From Micavibrio_B sp964399985 (GTDB lineage: Bacteria > Pseudomonadota > Alphaproteobacteria > Micavibrionales > Micavibrionaceae): a stretch of DNA of 64,000 bases. Below, piece after piece: positions 1 through 8,293 of the stretch. Numbering within the stretch: the stretch's first letter is position 1; each line of letters starts with the position of its first letter. The notes below the pieces were generated by a model that did not search any database, was not told the DNA's origin, and saw only the letters and a program-made list of their open reading frames with translations. Location of the stretch: the NCBI GenBank assembly GCA_964399985.1, contig CAYNRY010000002.1, positions 186,001 through 250,000 on the forward strand. The letters run 5' to 3'. The position numbers were made by a program, and so were the translations under genes.

Positions 1-63
1 CCGAAAGAAATCTGGGCGGTGCTGGAGAAGCGCTTCGGCGCGCCGCCCCGAGATTTGAATTGA
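1..63 (+). CDS. 3' end of an unidentified protein (partial)
   Basis: The window opens inside a reading frame that ends with TGA at 61-63. The visible tail is 20 residues, with the segment IWAVLEKRFG followed by APPRDLN. The tail is too short to identify. A helical end of a MazG/HisE-like phosphoribosyl-ATP pyrophosphatase would fit in character, but this is only a guess. Confidence 0.5.
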   Translation, partial: PKEIWAVLEKRFGAPPRDLN

Positions 64-87
64 GTGATCTTAATTAGTAGATTTGAA

Positions 88-393
88 TTAATTCACCGCT
101 TCCGGAAATTCGACATAAACCGAGATCCAGCCTGATACGCTGCGCAAACGATGCGGCGGGCGAACAGGATTGTCCAATTCAGGCAACAGCTTTCCAGTCT
201 CTTTATAATCGCTGCGGATTTTTCTTAAACGATGACGAAGCTTTTCGATCGCCTGATCCGGCGAAGGCGCCATTTCGGCAATCTCTGGAAAGGACTCGGT
301 CGTGGCGCTGTATAAGTGATTTTCAGTGGCACCGAAATCATTCCCCTGTTCCTGAACGGGTATGCATTCGATCCAATAACCGTTTCTTGGCAT
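88..393 (-). CDS. HicB-like small protein
   Basis: A protein of 101 aa beginning MPRNGYWIECIPV. The order is a short beta-rich N-terminus, an acidic ESFPEIAEMAPSPDQAIEKLRHRL segment resembling the 'aggravated fold then helix' part of HicB antitoxins, and a C-terminal strand (WISVYVEF). HicB proteins normally sit next to a small HicA toxin. None is visible here, and the C-terminal DNA-binding domain of classical HicB is also absent. It is therefore better read as a solitary HicB-fold protein than as a working toxin-antitoxin pair. The gene converges on the partial gene at the window start. The 262 bp upstream (394-655) is AT-rich and holds no other gene I can support. Confidence 0.5.
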   Translation of the reverse strand: MPRNGYWIECIPVQEQGNDFGATENHLYSATTESFPEIAEMAPSPDQAIEKLRHRLRKIRSDYKETGKLLPELDNPVRPPHRLRSVSGWISVYVEFPEAVN

Positions 394-655
394 GGCTCAT
401 CTCCCTGTAATTGGCAAATCCTGCAATTTCAACGCCTTAGACGTTATTATATGCGGTTTGCTCGTTTAGTTTTTTATTGATTAGAATAAGCTTATATCAT
501 GTTTTTAAGCTTCCCGCAAAAAATTTCTTATTGATATGTAAAGTTATGAATCCACCGCGAGAGTCTTGGGAAAATCTCAAGCTCTGGCAAAAGTGAGACT
601 TATCGTATTCACCAAGAGGCTTGTCCGCGCCCTTTCGCTGCTCTAAACTTTTGCT

Positions 656-1012
656 ATGACCTATGACGACAGCAATATTTTCGCCCGTATCTTACGCGGT
701 GAAATCCCCTCGAAAAAAATTTACGAAGACGATCATGTCCTTGCCTTTCATGATGCGTTTCCAAAAGCGCCGGTGCATGCGCTGATCATTCCGAAAGGAA
801 AATATCTGAACATCGATGATTTTAATGCCGATGCTTCGGACGCGGAGATATTGGCGCTGGCGCGCGCTATTCCAAAAGTCGTGAAAGAATTAGGCTTAAG
901 CGAGAACGGTTTCCGCACCATTGCCAATACGGGGTCGCATGGCGGGCAGGAAGTGCCGCATTTCCACCTTCATATACTAGGCGGAAAAAATATTGGACCG
1001 ATGGTGGTTTAG
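656..1012 (+). CDS. HIT family nucleotide-binding hydrolase (HinT-like)
   Basis: A protein of 118 aa, the normal length for the Hint branch of the histidine triad family. It starts with the typical IFARILRGEIPSKKIYEDD segment. The triad motif HFHLHILGG lies near residue 101 (His-x-His-x-His), preceded by GGQEVP. Family members hydrolyse purine nucleoside phosphoramidates and acyl- or aminoacyl-adenylates in the cytoplasm. The gene stands alone and converges on the next minus-strand gene. A heptamer-based hairpin lies directly after its stop codon. The family call is firm, but the physiological substrate is not known from sequence. Confidence 0.93.
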   Translation: MTYDDSNIFARILRGEIPSKKIYEDDHVLAFHDAFPKAPVHALIIPKGKYLNIDDFNADASDAEILALARAIPKVVKELGLSENGFRTIANTGSHGGQEVPHFHLHILGGKNIGPMVV

Positions 1013-1014
1013 TA

Positions 1015-1060
1015 GGCAGTAAGCGGTATACAGTAATATTGCCTACTGTTTACCGCATAC
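1015..1060. repeat. Inverted heptamer array forming a hairpin
   Basis: Bases 1023-1035 (GCGGTATACAGTA) and 1044-1056 (TACTGTTTACCGC) are inverted copies with one mismatch and an 8-base loop. Read outward, both arms are made of the same 7-bp units (TACTGTT, TACCGCA on the right; TACTGTA, TACCGCT, TACTGCC on the left arm read in reverse). The element lies between two convergent genes and overlaps the last codons of the minus-strand one. It could act as a bidirectional terminator, although there is no T-run on either side. Confidence 0.6.
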
Positions 1061-1570
1061 TATTCTTCTCTCTACCGGAAAACGAATGACGTTGGAAATA
1101 TTGGCTGGCAATGGCGCTGGAGCCAATGATTTTAAAAATGCCTGCTCATTTAAAATATCGCAAACATCTTCAATCGCCGGATGAACGCCCAGCGCGGCAT
1201 CGGATAACAGTGTCAGAAGATCGGCGGTTAGCTCCAGATCATCGCGGATAAAATTATCCCATTCACTTGTCGCCGGCAGAGACCGGCGCATCCAGTGCGG
1301 CGCGTAATCATCAAGAATATAATCGGCATGAGTTAAAAGCGGCTCGATCAGATCACGCTCGTGATGCAGATGCGGCACGAGCACATGAAAACAGCAGGCG
1401 AGAGAGATCAGGCTTTCGAGCGAGGACAGATCGCGAAATATCTGGCGCAAGGCGCAGTCATCTGCTGCAGAAAGATTTTGATCTTTCGACAGGATCAGGC
1501 CGAGCTGTGAGGGCACCTGTAAATCCAGATACAGCCTCGCCAAATCTTTTCCAGAAATCATCTGTGTCAT
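1043..1570 (-). CDS. Hypothetical helical protein
   Basis: A protein of 175 aa that I do not recognise. No signal peptide or membrane segment is visible. The sequence is leucine-rich and looks all-helical, with two clusters of Cys/His in the middle (LACCFHVLVPHLHHERD). Its 3' end overlaps the heptamer hairpin that separates it from the HIT gene, so the last residues may be repeat-derived. Codon use resembles the neighbours, and the frame is long and uninterrupted, so it is probably real. Confidence 0.6.
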   Translation of the reverse strand: MTQMISGKDLARLYLDLQVPSQLGLILSKDQNLSAADDCALRQIFRDLSSLESLISLACCFHVLVPHLHHERDLIEPLLTHADYILDDYAPHWMRRSLPATSEWDNFIRDDLELTADLLTLLSDAALGVHPAIEDVCDILNEQAFLKSLAPAPLPANISNVIRFPVERRIVCGKQ

Positions 1571-1672
1571 GTGCTTACTCCAGATTGAATTAAGCGCCCG
1601 AATTATTAGTAAATCGTTAATCGCTTTAAAGCTCCCTTTTGATATGCCATAAAGGCTATGGGGGAGATCATT

Positions 1673-2326
1673 ATGATCCTTAAGTTTAAAGCCGATAGCT
1701 TTGATATGAATGCGCCGCTTGAGATTTCAAGCGTTCTAAAGCTAATAATACTGACATTGCTCATCATTGTTTTGCAGCCATGCAAAGCCCACGCGAAATT
1801 GGAAGATGAGTGGATAGTTTTGACTGAACCGTTACGCAAATTTGAAGAAGAAAAAAATTGCCAGGCGGCATGGGATTATTTATGGCCAGATGCAAAAGCA
1901 GGTAATTCTGATAAGCAATTCATACTTCTTCTTAAATTATTTTCAATGGGGCATGAAATGGTGATAACGATGCCGGGACATCAAGGAGATTTATCATCTA
2001 GAATGCGCGACATATCTATTGTAGGCGTACACAGTACAAGATCCAGATTCTGGCGGATGAGTGATGTTAAATTTCAAAACATGTATTATGAAGTAATCGC
2101 AAGCACTTGGTCCGAGTTACCAGATGGAAAAAGATTTAGAAATTGTCTTGCTATGATGCCTAAACAAAATTGTGCAGATCAGATAGTCAAAGAAAATTTT
2201 GTGCCTTCTTTTAATGTTTACGCCAAAGAAATTGATGCATTAATTGCCGCAGGCTTCAATCCGCATTGTAGCTTCCGACCTGAAGAAGCAAAAGACATAT
2301 CGGGTACAGGAGACATTAAAAAATAA
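1673..2326 (+). CDS. Exported hypothetical protein
   Basis: About 217 aa. The ATG at 1673 is preferred over the ATG 15 bases upstream because GGGGAG at 1661-1666 sits 6 bases before it. Residues around 20-40 form a hydrophobic segment (LKLIILTLLIIVL) followed by a PCKAHAK cleavage-like region, so the product is probably periplasmic. The mature part has several Cys (NCQAAW, NCLAMM, QNCADQ, HCSF), suggesting disulphides, and loosely resembles Sel1-type helical proteins. It overlaps the downstream ComM gene by one base (TAATG), so the two are translationally coupled. It is clearly more AT-rich than its neighbours. Confidence 0.65.
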   Translation: MILKFKADSFDMNAPLEISSVLKLIILTLLIIVLQPCKAHAKLEDEWIVLTEPLRKFEEEKNCQAAWDYLWPDAKAGNSDKQFILLLKLFSMGHEMVITMPGHQGDLSSRMRDISIVGVHSTRSRFWRMSDVKFQNMYYEVIASTWSELPDGKRFRNCLAMMPKQNCADQIVKENFVPSFNVYAKEIDALIAAGFNPHCSFRPEEAKDISGTGDIKK

Positions 2327-3849
2327 TGGTCGCACGCATTAAAACTGTTTCTTTCCGAGGCGTAGACGTTCTGGACATTGATGTAGAAGTCCAGATTTCT
2401 TCGGGCTTTGTGGCTTTCACGATTGTCGGACTACCCGATAAAGCCGTTGCCGAAAGTCGCGAACGTGTCAGGGCAGCGCTTCATGCTATGGGCTTAGCCC
2501 TGCCTGCCAAACGCATCACCATCAATCTTGCGCCCGCCGATGTCTCCAAAGAAGGATCGCATTACGATTTGCCGATCGCGCTGGGCCTTCTGACCGCGAT
2601 GGAAGTTTTGCCGTCTGATGCCTTAAGCGGTTTCGCGGCGCTCGGCGAGCTAGGACTGGACGGCTCTTTGCGTAATGTAACTGGCATTCTTCCGGCCGCC
2701 GTTCACGCGCAAAAAAATAATTTGGGTCTTATCTGTCCGGAAGGCGGTGGATCGGAAGCGGCATGGGCAGGCGATCTCGATATTCTCGCGGCCAGCTCGC
2801 TGTTGCAGCTCATCAATCATTTCAAAGGCACACAAATCCTGACAAGACCGAGCGCGAGTTTGCCGCCGGAATTTGCCAAGACGCATCGCGATCTCGCCGA
2901 AGTCAAAGGACAGGAAACCGCCAAGCGGGCGCTGGAGATCACGGCGGCGGGCGGGCATAATCTGATGATGGTCGGGCCGCCTGGATCAGGCAAATCGATG
3001 TTGGCGTCGTGTTTGCCGGGACTTTTGCCGCAGCTCTCACCCGTCGAGGCCTTGGAAGTATCGATCATTCATTCACTGGCCGGGACGCTTCCGGAAGGCG
3101 GGCTGGTGCGGCATCGCCCGTTTCGTGACCCGCATCATACGGCGTCGCAGCCAGCCTTGATCGGCGGCGGGACGAAAGCCAAGCCGGGGGAAATTTCCCT
3201 TGCCCACAATGGTGTCTTGTTTTTGGATGAGTTGCCGGAATTTCCGCGCGGTAGTTTAGAGTCATTACGCCAGCCGCTCGAAACCGGCGAAACATTGGTG
3301 GCGCGGGTGAATTATCACGTCACCTATCCGGCGAATTTCCAACTGGTTGCCGCGATGAACCCATGCCGCTGCGGTTATTTCGGCTCGGGCGATGATGAAT
3401 GTTCGAAAGCGCCGAGATGCGCCGACGACTACCAGAGTAAATTATCAGGACCGCTGCTCGACAGGATCGATCTACAAGTCGATGTGCCCGCCGTGTCGGT
3501 AATGGATTTAGCCTCCACGCCGTCTGGCGAGTCATCGCAGGAAGTTGGGGCTCGGGTAGAACGCGCGCGGCAGCGGCAAAAATCGAGATTCGATCGATTG
3601 GGATCGAGTTATCATACGAATAGCCAAGCCTCGGGCGACATCCTCGAAAACATTGCCGTTATGACATCCGACGCGAAAGCCTTATTGGAAAAAGCCGCAA
3701 CCAAAATGCGACTAACCGCCAGAAGCTGGCACCGTTTGCTGCGCGTGGCTCGCACCATTGCCGATCTGGAAGGCGATTTGGCGCAAATAGAAGCACGTCA
3801 TATGGCAGAGGCTTTGAGTTTCCGCAGGCTAAGGTTGCAAGACTTATAG
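2326..3849 (+). CDS. comM: YifB/ComM family Mg-chelatase-like AAA+ ATPase
   Basis: 507 aa, full length for the family. The N-terminal ChlI-type domain (MVARIKTVSFRGVDV, then VEVQISSGFVAFTIVGLPD) precedes an AAA+ core with Walker A GPPGSGKSM near residue 217, Walker B LFLDELPEF and the family motif NPCRCGYFG with paired Cys. ComM is a hexameric branch-migration helicase that aids integration of transformed DNA in several Gram-negative bacteria. Whether this organism is competent is not known. The ATG overlaps the stop of the upstream exported protein (TAATG). A pilin-like gene follows 21 bp downstream, which would fit a DNA-uptake theme, but that link is inference. Confidence 0.93.
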   Translation: MVARIKTVSFRGVDVLDIDVEVQISSGFVAFTIVGLPDKAVAESRERVRAALHAMGLALPAKRITINLAPADVSKEGSHYDLPIALGLLTAMEVLPSDALSGFAALGELGLDGSLRNVTGILPAAVHAQKNNLGLICPEGGGSEAAWAGDLDILAASSLLQLINHFKGTQILTRPSASLPPEFAKTHRDLAEVKGQETAKRALEITAAGGHNLMMVGPPGSGKSMLASCLPGLLPQLSPVEALEVSIIHSLAGTLPEGGLVRHRPFRDPHHTASQPALIGGGTKAKPGEISLAHNGVLFLDELPEFPRGSLESLRQPLETGETLVARVNYHVTYPANFQLVAAMNPCRCGYFGSGDDECSKAPRCADDYQSKLSGPLLDRIDLQVDVPAVSVMDLASTPSGESSQEVGARVERARQRQKSRFDRLGSSYHTNSQASGDILENIAVMTSDAKALLEKAATKMRLTARSWHRLLRVARTIADLEGDLAQIEARHMAEALSFRRLRLQDL

Positions 3850-3870
3850 AGATACTCGATAATACTAGAT

Positions 3871-4611
3871 ATGATATCTAATCAAAAATGCCGGGAAGAA
3901 GGCAATGTTCTTTTCCTGATCCTTATTGCCGTTGTGCTTTTCGCGGCGCTTTCCTATGCCGTAACATCTTCAACGCGCAGCGGAGGCGGCTCGGTTTCAA
4001 AAGATAAAGCAAAATCTTATGCTGCAGCTATTGTGCAACATGCAACAACGATGCGTCAGGCCGTTATGCGATTAAAATTAAGCAACGGTTGCACCGATGA
4101 AACGATAAATTTCAGAAATCCGAATTACACGAATAACTCTGGCGCTATTCTTAATTCAATAAACCCAAACTCTCCCCCAGGAAATATTTGTGATTTATAC
4201 GCTGCCGAAGGCGGGGGTGTCGCTCCGGTAAAGCCATCTCCGGAAGCTGTTGATCCGAGCTTGGTCTTGGCACCCGGGTCATGGTTAGCGGGTCATGTCG
4301 GCGTCAGGGTTGGCCAATTCAAAGGCAATGGGACGGACGGGGCGGCGGGAACTGTTTCCGCCAATGATATTTTCATGCGCCAAACTTATCTGAAACTGGA
4401 AACCTGTCTCGCTATTAATGAACTGCTCAAAATCGACAATCCCTCAGGACTTCCCCCTGTACTGATAGCTTCTGGAGCAGAAGGGAGCTCCAATAGTACC
4501 ATGGCGGGTAGTATGATAATTGATTTTTCCAGCGCCGGATCACCGCCCGCTTTTTGTATCAACTTTGGAGGAGGTCAATATAGTTATTATCATATTCTTG
4601 TCGAAAGATAA
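3871..4611 (+). CDS. Stand-alone pilin-like (type IV/II prepilin N-terminus) protein
   Basis: 246 aa. After a short charged leader ending EEGN comes an unbroken hydrophobic helix (VLFLILIAVVLFAALSYAVT) like the N-terminal helix of prepilins and pseudopilins. The usual Glu at position +5 after the cleavage Gly is not present. The C-terminal part is Gly/Ser/Asn-rich with several Cys and probably extracellular or periplasmic. A paralogue with the same helix and the same overall plan lies at 49424-50191 on the other strand. No pilus assembly genes are nearby. The family call rests on the N-terminus only. Confidence 0.7.
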   Translation: MISNQKCREEGNVLFLILIAVVLFAALSYAVTSSTRSGGGSVSKDKAKSYAAAIVQHATTMRQAVMRLKLSNGCTDETINFRNPNYTNNSGAILNSINPNSPPGNICDLYAAEGGGVAPVKPSPEAVDPSLVLAPGSWLAGHVGVRVGQFKGNGTDGAAGTVSANDIFMRQTYLKLETCLAINELLKIDNPSGLPPVLIASGAEGSSNSTMAGSMIIDFSSAGSPPAFCINFGGGQYSYYHILVER

Positions 4612-4671
4612 TTTTATAGATCAGGAACTAGTTTTCTAAATAAAGATTAGTTGTAATAGAGGATTTTTAAA

Positions 4672-4812
4672 ATGAAGACATTTTTTATATTAAGTATGGC
4701 CATTATCAGTCTAGGCACATTGTCAGCTTGTGTTTATCACCCCCATCCGGCGCACCCGCACGCAAATGGTGATTTCTGTCCGCCGGGTCAGGCCAAAAAG
4801 GGTAATTGCTAG
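4672..4812 (+). CDS. Small lipoprotein with CPPGQAKKG tail
   Basis: A 46-aa product starting at the ATG at 4672 after AGAGGA-type purines. It has a classic lipoprotein signal: a positively charged start, a hydrophobic core, and the lipobox LSAC with Cys20. The mature peptide is only 27 residues, His/Pro-rich (VYHPHPAHPHA), and ends FCPPGQAKKGNC. That CPPGQAKKG-Cys tail is a recurring motif in tiny proteobacterial lipoproteins of unknown role. The His cluster could bind metal (inference). It sits between the pilin-like gene and rmuC. Confidence 0.72.
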   Translation: MKTFFILSMAIISLGTLSACVYHPHPAHPHANGDFCPPGQAKKGNC

Positions 4813-4870
4813 GCTTCTAAGTTGAGAGTTAGGTTGCGGGACTTGCAGGGAATCTCCTATACTCTCACCC

Positions 4871-6088
4871 ATGACTTTTGACATTTTATCAGCCTTCATT
4901 GGATTTATCGTCGGCACCTTGGCGCTGGCGGTTTTCTTTATGCCCAAACTCGCGCGGTCGAAACGTGACGAAGAAACTTTGGCGCAGACATTCGAAGCTT
5001 TGGCGCAGGAATCTATGCGGAAATCTCAGGATCAGTTTCTGGCATTGGCCACAGAGAAACTGAAACAGAGCCAGATGGAAGGCGTGCATGATCTCGATAA
5101 GCGCCAAAGCGCGATTGCGACGATGATTGACCCGATCGGGAAATCTCTCAAAGACATGGATCTAAAAATCGAGACGCTGGGCAAAGCAGGCGCCGGACTT
5201 GAAGCTCAATTAAAAAATTTCGCTGACGATCAACGAAATTTACGCGACCAGACGCAAAAACTGGTGCAGGTGCTTAAAAACCCTATCGAGCGCGGGCGCT
5301 GGGGGGAAATGCAATTACAGCGCACTTTCGAGCTGACCGGTTTTATCGAGAACGTACATTACAAAACGCAAGTAACGGCACAATCTGATGGCGGCGGGCA
5401 GATCAAGCCGGATTTCGTCGTGTCGCTTCCGAACGGCGTGCATATCGTGATCGATGTAAAAACGCCGCTCGATCCGTACTGGGCATTGATCGAAGAAAAT
5501 AATCCCGATGCTTATGAACAAGACCTTGTGAATTTCCGCTCCAAAGTGCGCGATCATGTTAAATCTTTATCGTCAAAAAATTACGCGCAGCAATTCAACT
5601 CGCCGGAATTCGTCGTCATGTTCCTGCCAAGTGAAAGCCTCTATTCTATGGCGGTCGGCAGCGACTCCAGCCTTCTCGATGATGCGTCGAAAGCCAATGT
5701 CATTCTTGCCTCACCGACAACCGTGATGGGACTTCTTCGCGTTATCATGTATGGATGGCAGCAGCAAAAAATCGCCGATGAAGCGCGCACGATTTCCAAA
5801 CAGGCCTCGATCTTATATTCACGTCTGTCAACTTTCGGCGAACATATCGCCAAATTGGGCCGCAATCTGGAAGGCGCGGTCGGAGCCTATAATAAAACTA
5901 TCGGTTCGGTGGAGCAGATGATATTACCCGCCATGCGTAAACTGAAAGATATTCAAAATGAAAGCAAGGATGTGCCGGAAATGCTTGCGATCGAGCAGAC
6001 AACAAGGGTAATCTCCGCGCCGGAACTTTTAAATACAGAACTGCTGAATGAGGCAGAGATCATCTCATTGAAAGCGTCTAACGAATAA
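4871..6088 (+). CDS. rmuC: RmuC family DNA recombination protein
   Basis: 405 aa. A membrane-anchoring helix occupies about residues 4-24 (FIGFIVGTLALAVFF), followed by a long coiled coil and then the RmuC nuclease-like domain. Its restriction-endonuclease-like core is visible as HIVIDVKTPLDPYW and GRWGEMQLQRT. RmuC limits inversion of short inverted repeats in E. coli. It is followed 13 bp later by def, giving the rmuC-def-fmt order found in many alphaproteobacteria. The short spacing to def suggests co-transcription. Confidence 0.93.
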   Translation: MTFDILSAFIGFIVGTLALAVFFMPKLARSKRDEETLAQTFEALAQESMRKSQDQFLALATEKLKQSQMEGVHDLDKRQSAIATMIDPIGKSLKDMDLKIETLGKAGAGLEAQLKNFADDQRNLRDQTQKLVQVLKNPIERGRWGEMQLQRTFELTGFIENVHYKTQVTAQSDGGGQIKPDFVVSLPNGVHIVIDVKTPLDPYWALIEENNPDAYEQDLVNFRSKVRDHVKSLSSKNYAQQFNSPEFVVMFLPSESLYSMAVGSDSSLLDDASKANVILASPTTVMGLLRVIMYGWQQQKIADEARTISKQASILYSRLSTFGEHIAKLGRNLEGAVGAYNKTIGSVEQMILPAMRKLKDIQNESKDVPEMLAIEQTTRVISAPELLNTELLNEAEIISLKASNE

Positions 6089-6101
6089 CTGGCGAATAAT
6101 C

Positions 6102-6626
6102 ATGTCCAAGCTTCCTATCATCATTCTTCCCGATCCTGTTTTGAAACAGGTAGCTCAGCCGATTGAAAATATTACAGAGGACATAAAAACCCTCGCCGCC
6201 GATATGGCAGAGACGATGTATGCCGCGCCAGGAATTGGCCTCGCCGCCAATCAGGTGAATGTGCTGAAGCGCATTTTCGTCATGGATACGGATTTCCGCG
6301 AAGACAAAACAAGCCGCAATTTCGTTGCCATGATTAATCCCGAGATCGTCTGGAAATCGGATGAGCTAAGCATCATGGAAGAAGGCTGCCTGTCGATCCC
6401 ACAGCAATATGCCGATGTCGAGCGCCCGAAAGCAGTGCGCGTGAAATTCGTCGATCTGGACGGCGAGATGAAGGAGATTCTAGCGGAAGATTTAATGTCG
6501 CATTGCGTACAGCACGAGCTGGATCACTTGAACGGCACGCTGTTTATCGATTATCTATCGCGTCTGAAACGCAATATGCTTTTGAAGCGGTACGATAAGC
6601 ATCTTAAAGAACGCGAGATACTGTGA
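6102..6626 (+). CDS. def: Peptide deformylase
   Basis: 174 aa with all three family motifs: GIGLAANQV (motif 1), EEGCLSIP (motif 2, whose Cys is a metal ligand) and QHELDHLNG (motif 3, HExxH). The enzyme removes the formyl group from the initiator Met of new proteins and is usually an Fe(II) enzyme. It overlaps fmt by 4 bases (GTGA), coupling the enzyme that removes formyl groups with the one that adds them. No key residue is missing. Confidence 0.97.
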   Translation: MSKLPIIILPDPVLKQVAQPIENITEDIKTLAADMAETMYAAPGIGLAANQVNVLKRIFVMDTDFREDKTSRNFVAMINPEIVWKSDELSIMEEGCLSIPQQYADVERPKAVRVKFVDLDGEMKEILAEDLMSHCVQHELDHLNGTLFIDYLSRLKRNMLLKRYDKHLKEREIL

Positions 6627-7531
6627 AAATCATCTATATGGGTACGCCGGATTTTTCTGTTTCGGCTTTGCAGCAACTAATCGATTCAGAACATGATGTC
6701 ATTGCCGTTTATTCGCGAGAACCGAAACCCAAGGGACGCGGCCAGCAAGTACAAAAATCACCGGTGCATGAACTGGCCGAGCAAAATAATATTCCCGTCT
6801 TCACACCGAAGAGTTTCAAGAAAGATCCCGAAGCAGTTTTGCAATTTCAAAATTTAAACGCTGATGTAGCCGTGGTTGCGGCGTATGGCTTGATCTTGCC
6901 GCTTTCTGTTTTGAATGCGCCAAAGTTTGGATGCCTGAACATTCATGCATCGCTGCTACCAAGATGGCGCGGCGCATCGCCGATCCAGCATGCGATCTGG
7001 AAAGGAGACAGCATCAGCGGTGTCACCATTATGCAGATGGAAGAATGTCTTGATACCGGACCCATGCTATTGAAACGTGACATCGATATTAACGGCATGA
7101 CGACACCGCAACTGCATGATGCTCTTTCGCTCATGGGCGCGGAGATGATTGTTGATGTTTTGAGAGGTATCCCTGATGGCGAGAAACAGGATAATGCGCT
7201 GTCAGTTTACGCTCCGATGTTGAAAAAAGAAGACGGGTTGATCGACTGGAATAATTCAGCGATTGAGATCGACCGCCAAATTCGTGCGCTCAATCCGTGG
7301 CCGGGGACATATACGAGCGGTGACGGCAAGCGGCTTAAAATTGTCAAAGGCCATATTGTAAAGCCGGAGCTTGATGAAAAAGCCGGAACGGTGCTGCCCA
7401 AAGGCGCGGTTATGTGCGGCGATGGTTTCGCCTATCAGATCGAAATGCTGCAGCCGGAAAATTCAAAAGCCATGGATGTGGCGTCGGCGCTCAACGGCCA
7501 TCATTTGAAAATTGCTACGGTCTTGAAATGA
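6623..7531 (+). CDS. fmt: Methionyl-tRNA formyltransferase
   Basis: 302 aa with a GTG start overlapping the def stop. The formyltransferase domain carries the SLLPRWRGASPIQHAI signature, with Asn-Ile-His just before it. A C-terminal OB-like domain follows (PWPGTYTSGDGKRLKI). It transfers formyl from 10-formyl-THF to initiator Met-tRNA. The stop overlaps the truA start (ATGA), so def-fmt-truA is one operon. Confidence 0.97.
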   Translation: MKIIYMGTPDFSVSALQQLIDSEHDVIAVYSREPKPKGRGQQVQKSPVHELAEQNNIPVFTPKSFKKDPEAVLQFQNLNADVAVVAAYGLILPLSVLNAPKFGCLNIHASLLPRWRGASPIQHAIWKGDSISGVTIMQMEECLDTGPMLLKRDIDINGMTTPQLHDALSLMGAEMIVDVLRGIPDGEKQDNALSVYAPMLKKEDGLIDWNNSAIEIDRQIRALNPWPGTYTSGDGKRLKIVKGHIVKPELDEKAGTVLPKGAVMCGDGFAYQIEMLQPENSKAMDVASALNGHHLKIATVLK

Positions 7532-8280
7532 CACGTTTCAAACTGATCATTGAATATAAAGGCACCGATTATTGCGGTTGGCAAACGCAAGGTCAGGGCG
7601 AAAAAACGATTCAGGAAACCGTCGAAAACGCGATTTTTGGCTTTTCAAACCAGCGCGTCAAACTAACCGGTGCGGGCCGCACGGATTCCGGCGTTCATGC
7701 GCGCGGACAAGTGGCGCATTTCGATTTCGATAACGAGCGCCACCAGATGGATGGCTATGCGCTAGCGAAAGCGATCAACGCGTTTTTAAAAGAAGAAGCG
7801 ATCGCGGTGGTGCGGGCCGAACCCGTCGATGATCAATTTCATGCGCGCTTCGGCGCGAAGCAGAAACTCTATACCTACTCTATTCTTAATCGCGCTGCGA
7901 AACCGGCTATCGATGCCGATCTTGTCTGGCATATCGGCAAGACGCTCGATATTGCGGCCATGCAGATTGCTGCGAACTACCTGATCGGTACGCATGATTT
8001 CACGTCTTTTCGTGCCGCCATGTGCCAGGCGAAATCACCGATCAAAACAATCGACGATCTAAAAGTCGAACAATCGGGCGATTATATTTTTATCCATGCT
8101 TTCGGCCAGTCGTTTTTACATCACATGGTGCGCAACATTGCAGGCACGCTCGTATTGGTTGGCGAGGGTAAGTGGTCGCCAGAAGATGTAGGCAAAGCCC
8201 TCGAAACGAAAAAGAGAGAAGCTGCCGGCATCACTGCCCCGCCTCAAGGATTAAGCCTGATTTATATCGAGTATTTATGA
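7528..8280 (+). CDS. truA: tRNA pseudouridine(38-40) synthase
   Basis: 250 aa from the ATG at 7528, chosen because it overlaps the fmt stop as ATGA. A longer upstream frame exists but would run back into fmt. The catalytic Asp is in GRTDSGVHARGQ near residue 52. LYTYSILNR and the C-terminal FLHHMVRNIAGTL are also typical of TruA. It modifies U38-40 in the anticodon arm. It is the last gene of rmuC-def-fmt-truA and converges on the pectate-lyase-like gene. Confidence 0.97.
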   Translation: MTRFKLIIEYKGTDYCGWQTQGQGEKTIQETVENAIFGFSNQRVKLTGAGRTDSGVHARGQVAHFDFDNERHQMDGYALAKAINAFLKEEAIAVVRAEPVDDQFHARFGAKQKLYTYSILNRAAKPAIDADLVWHIGKTLDIAAMQIAANYLIGTHDFTSFRAAMCQAKSPIKTIDDLKVEQSGDYIFIHAFGQSFLHHMVRNIAGTLVLVGEGKWSPEDVGKALETKKREAAGITAPPQGLSLIYIEYL

Positions 8281-8293
8281 TCGATCCTGAAAT

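Noticed and set aside
88..393. Complete HicAB toxin-antitoxin system
   Set aside because: Only a HicB-like protein is present; no HicA-type gene on either side.
1606..1839. Minus-strand frame of 77 codons
   Set aside because: Overlaps the signal-peptide region of the plus-strand gene at 1673 and has no SD.
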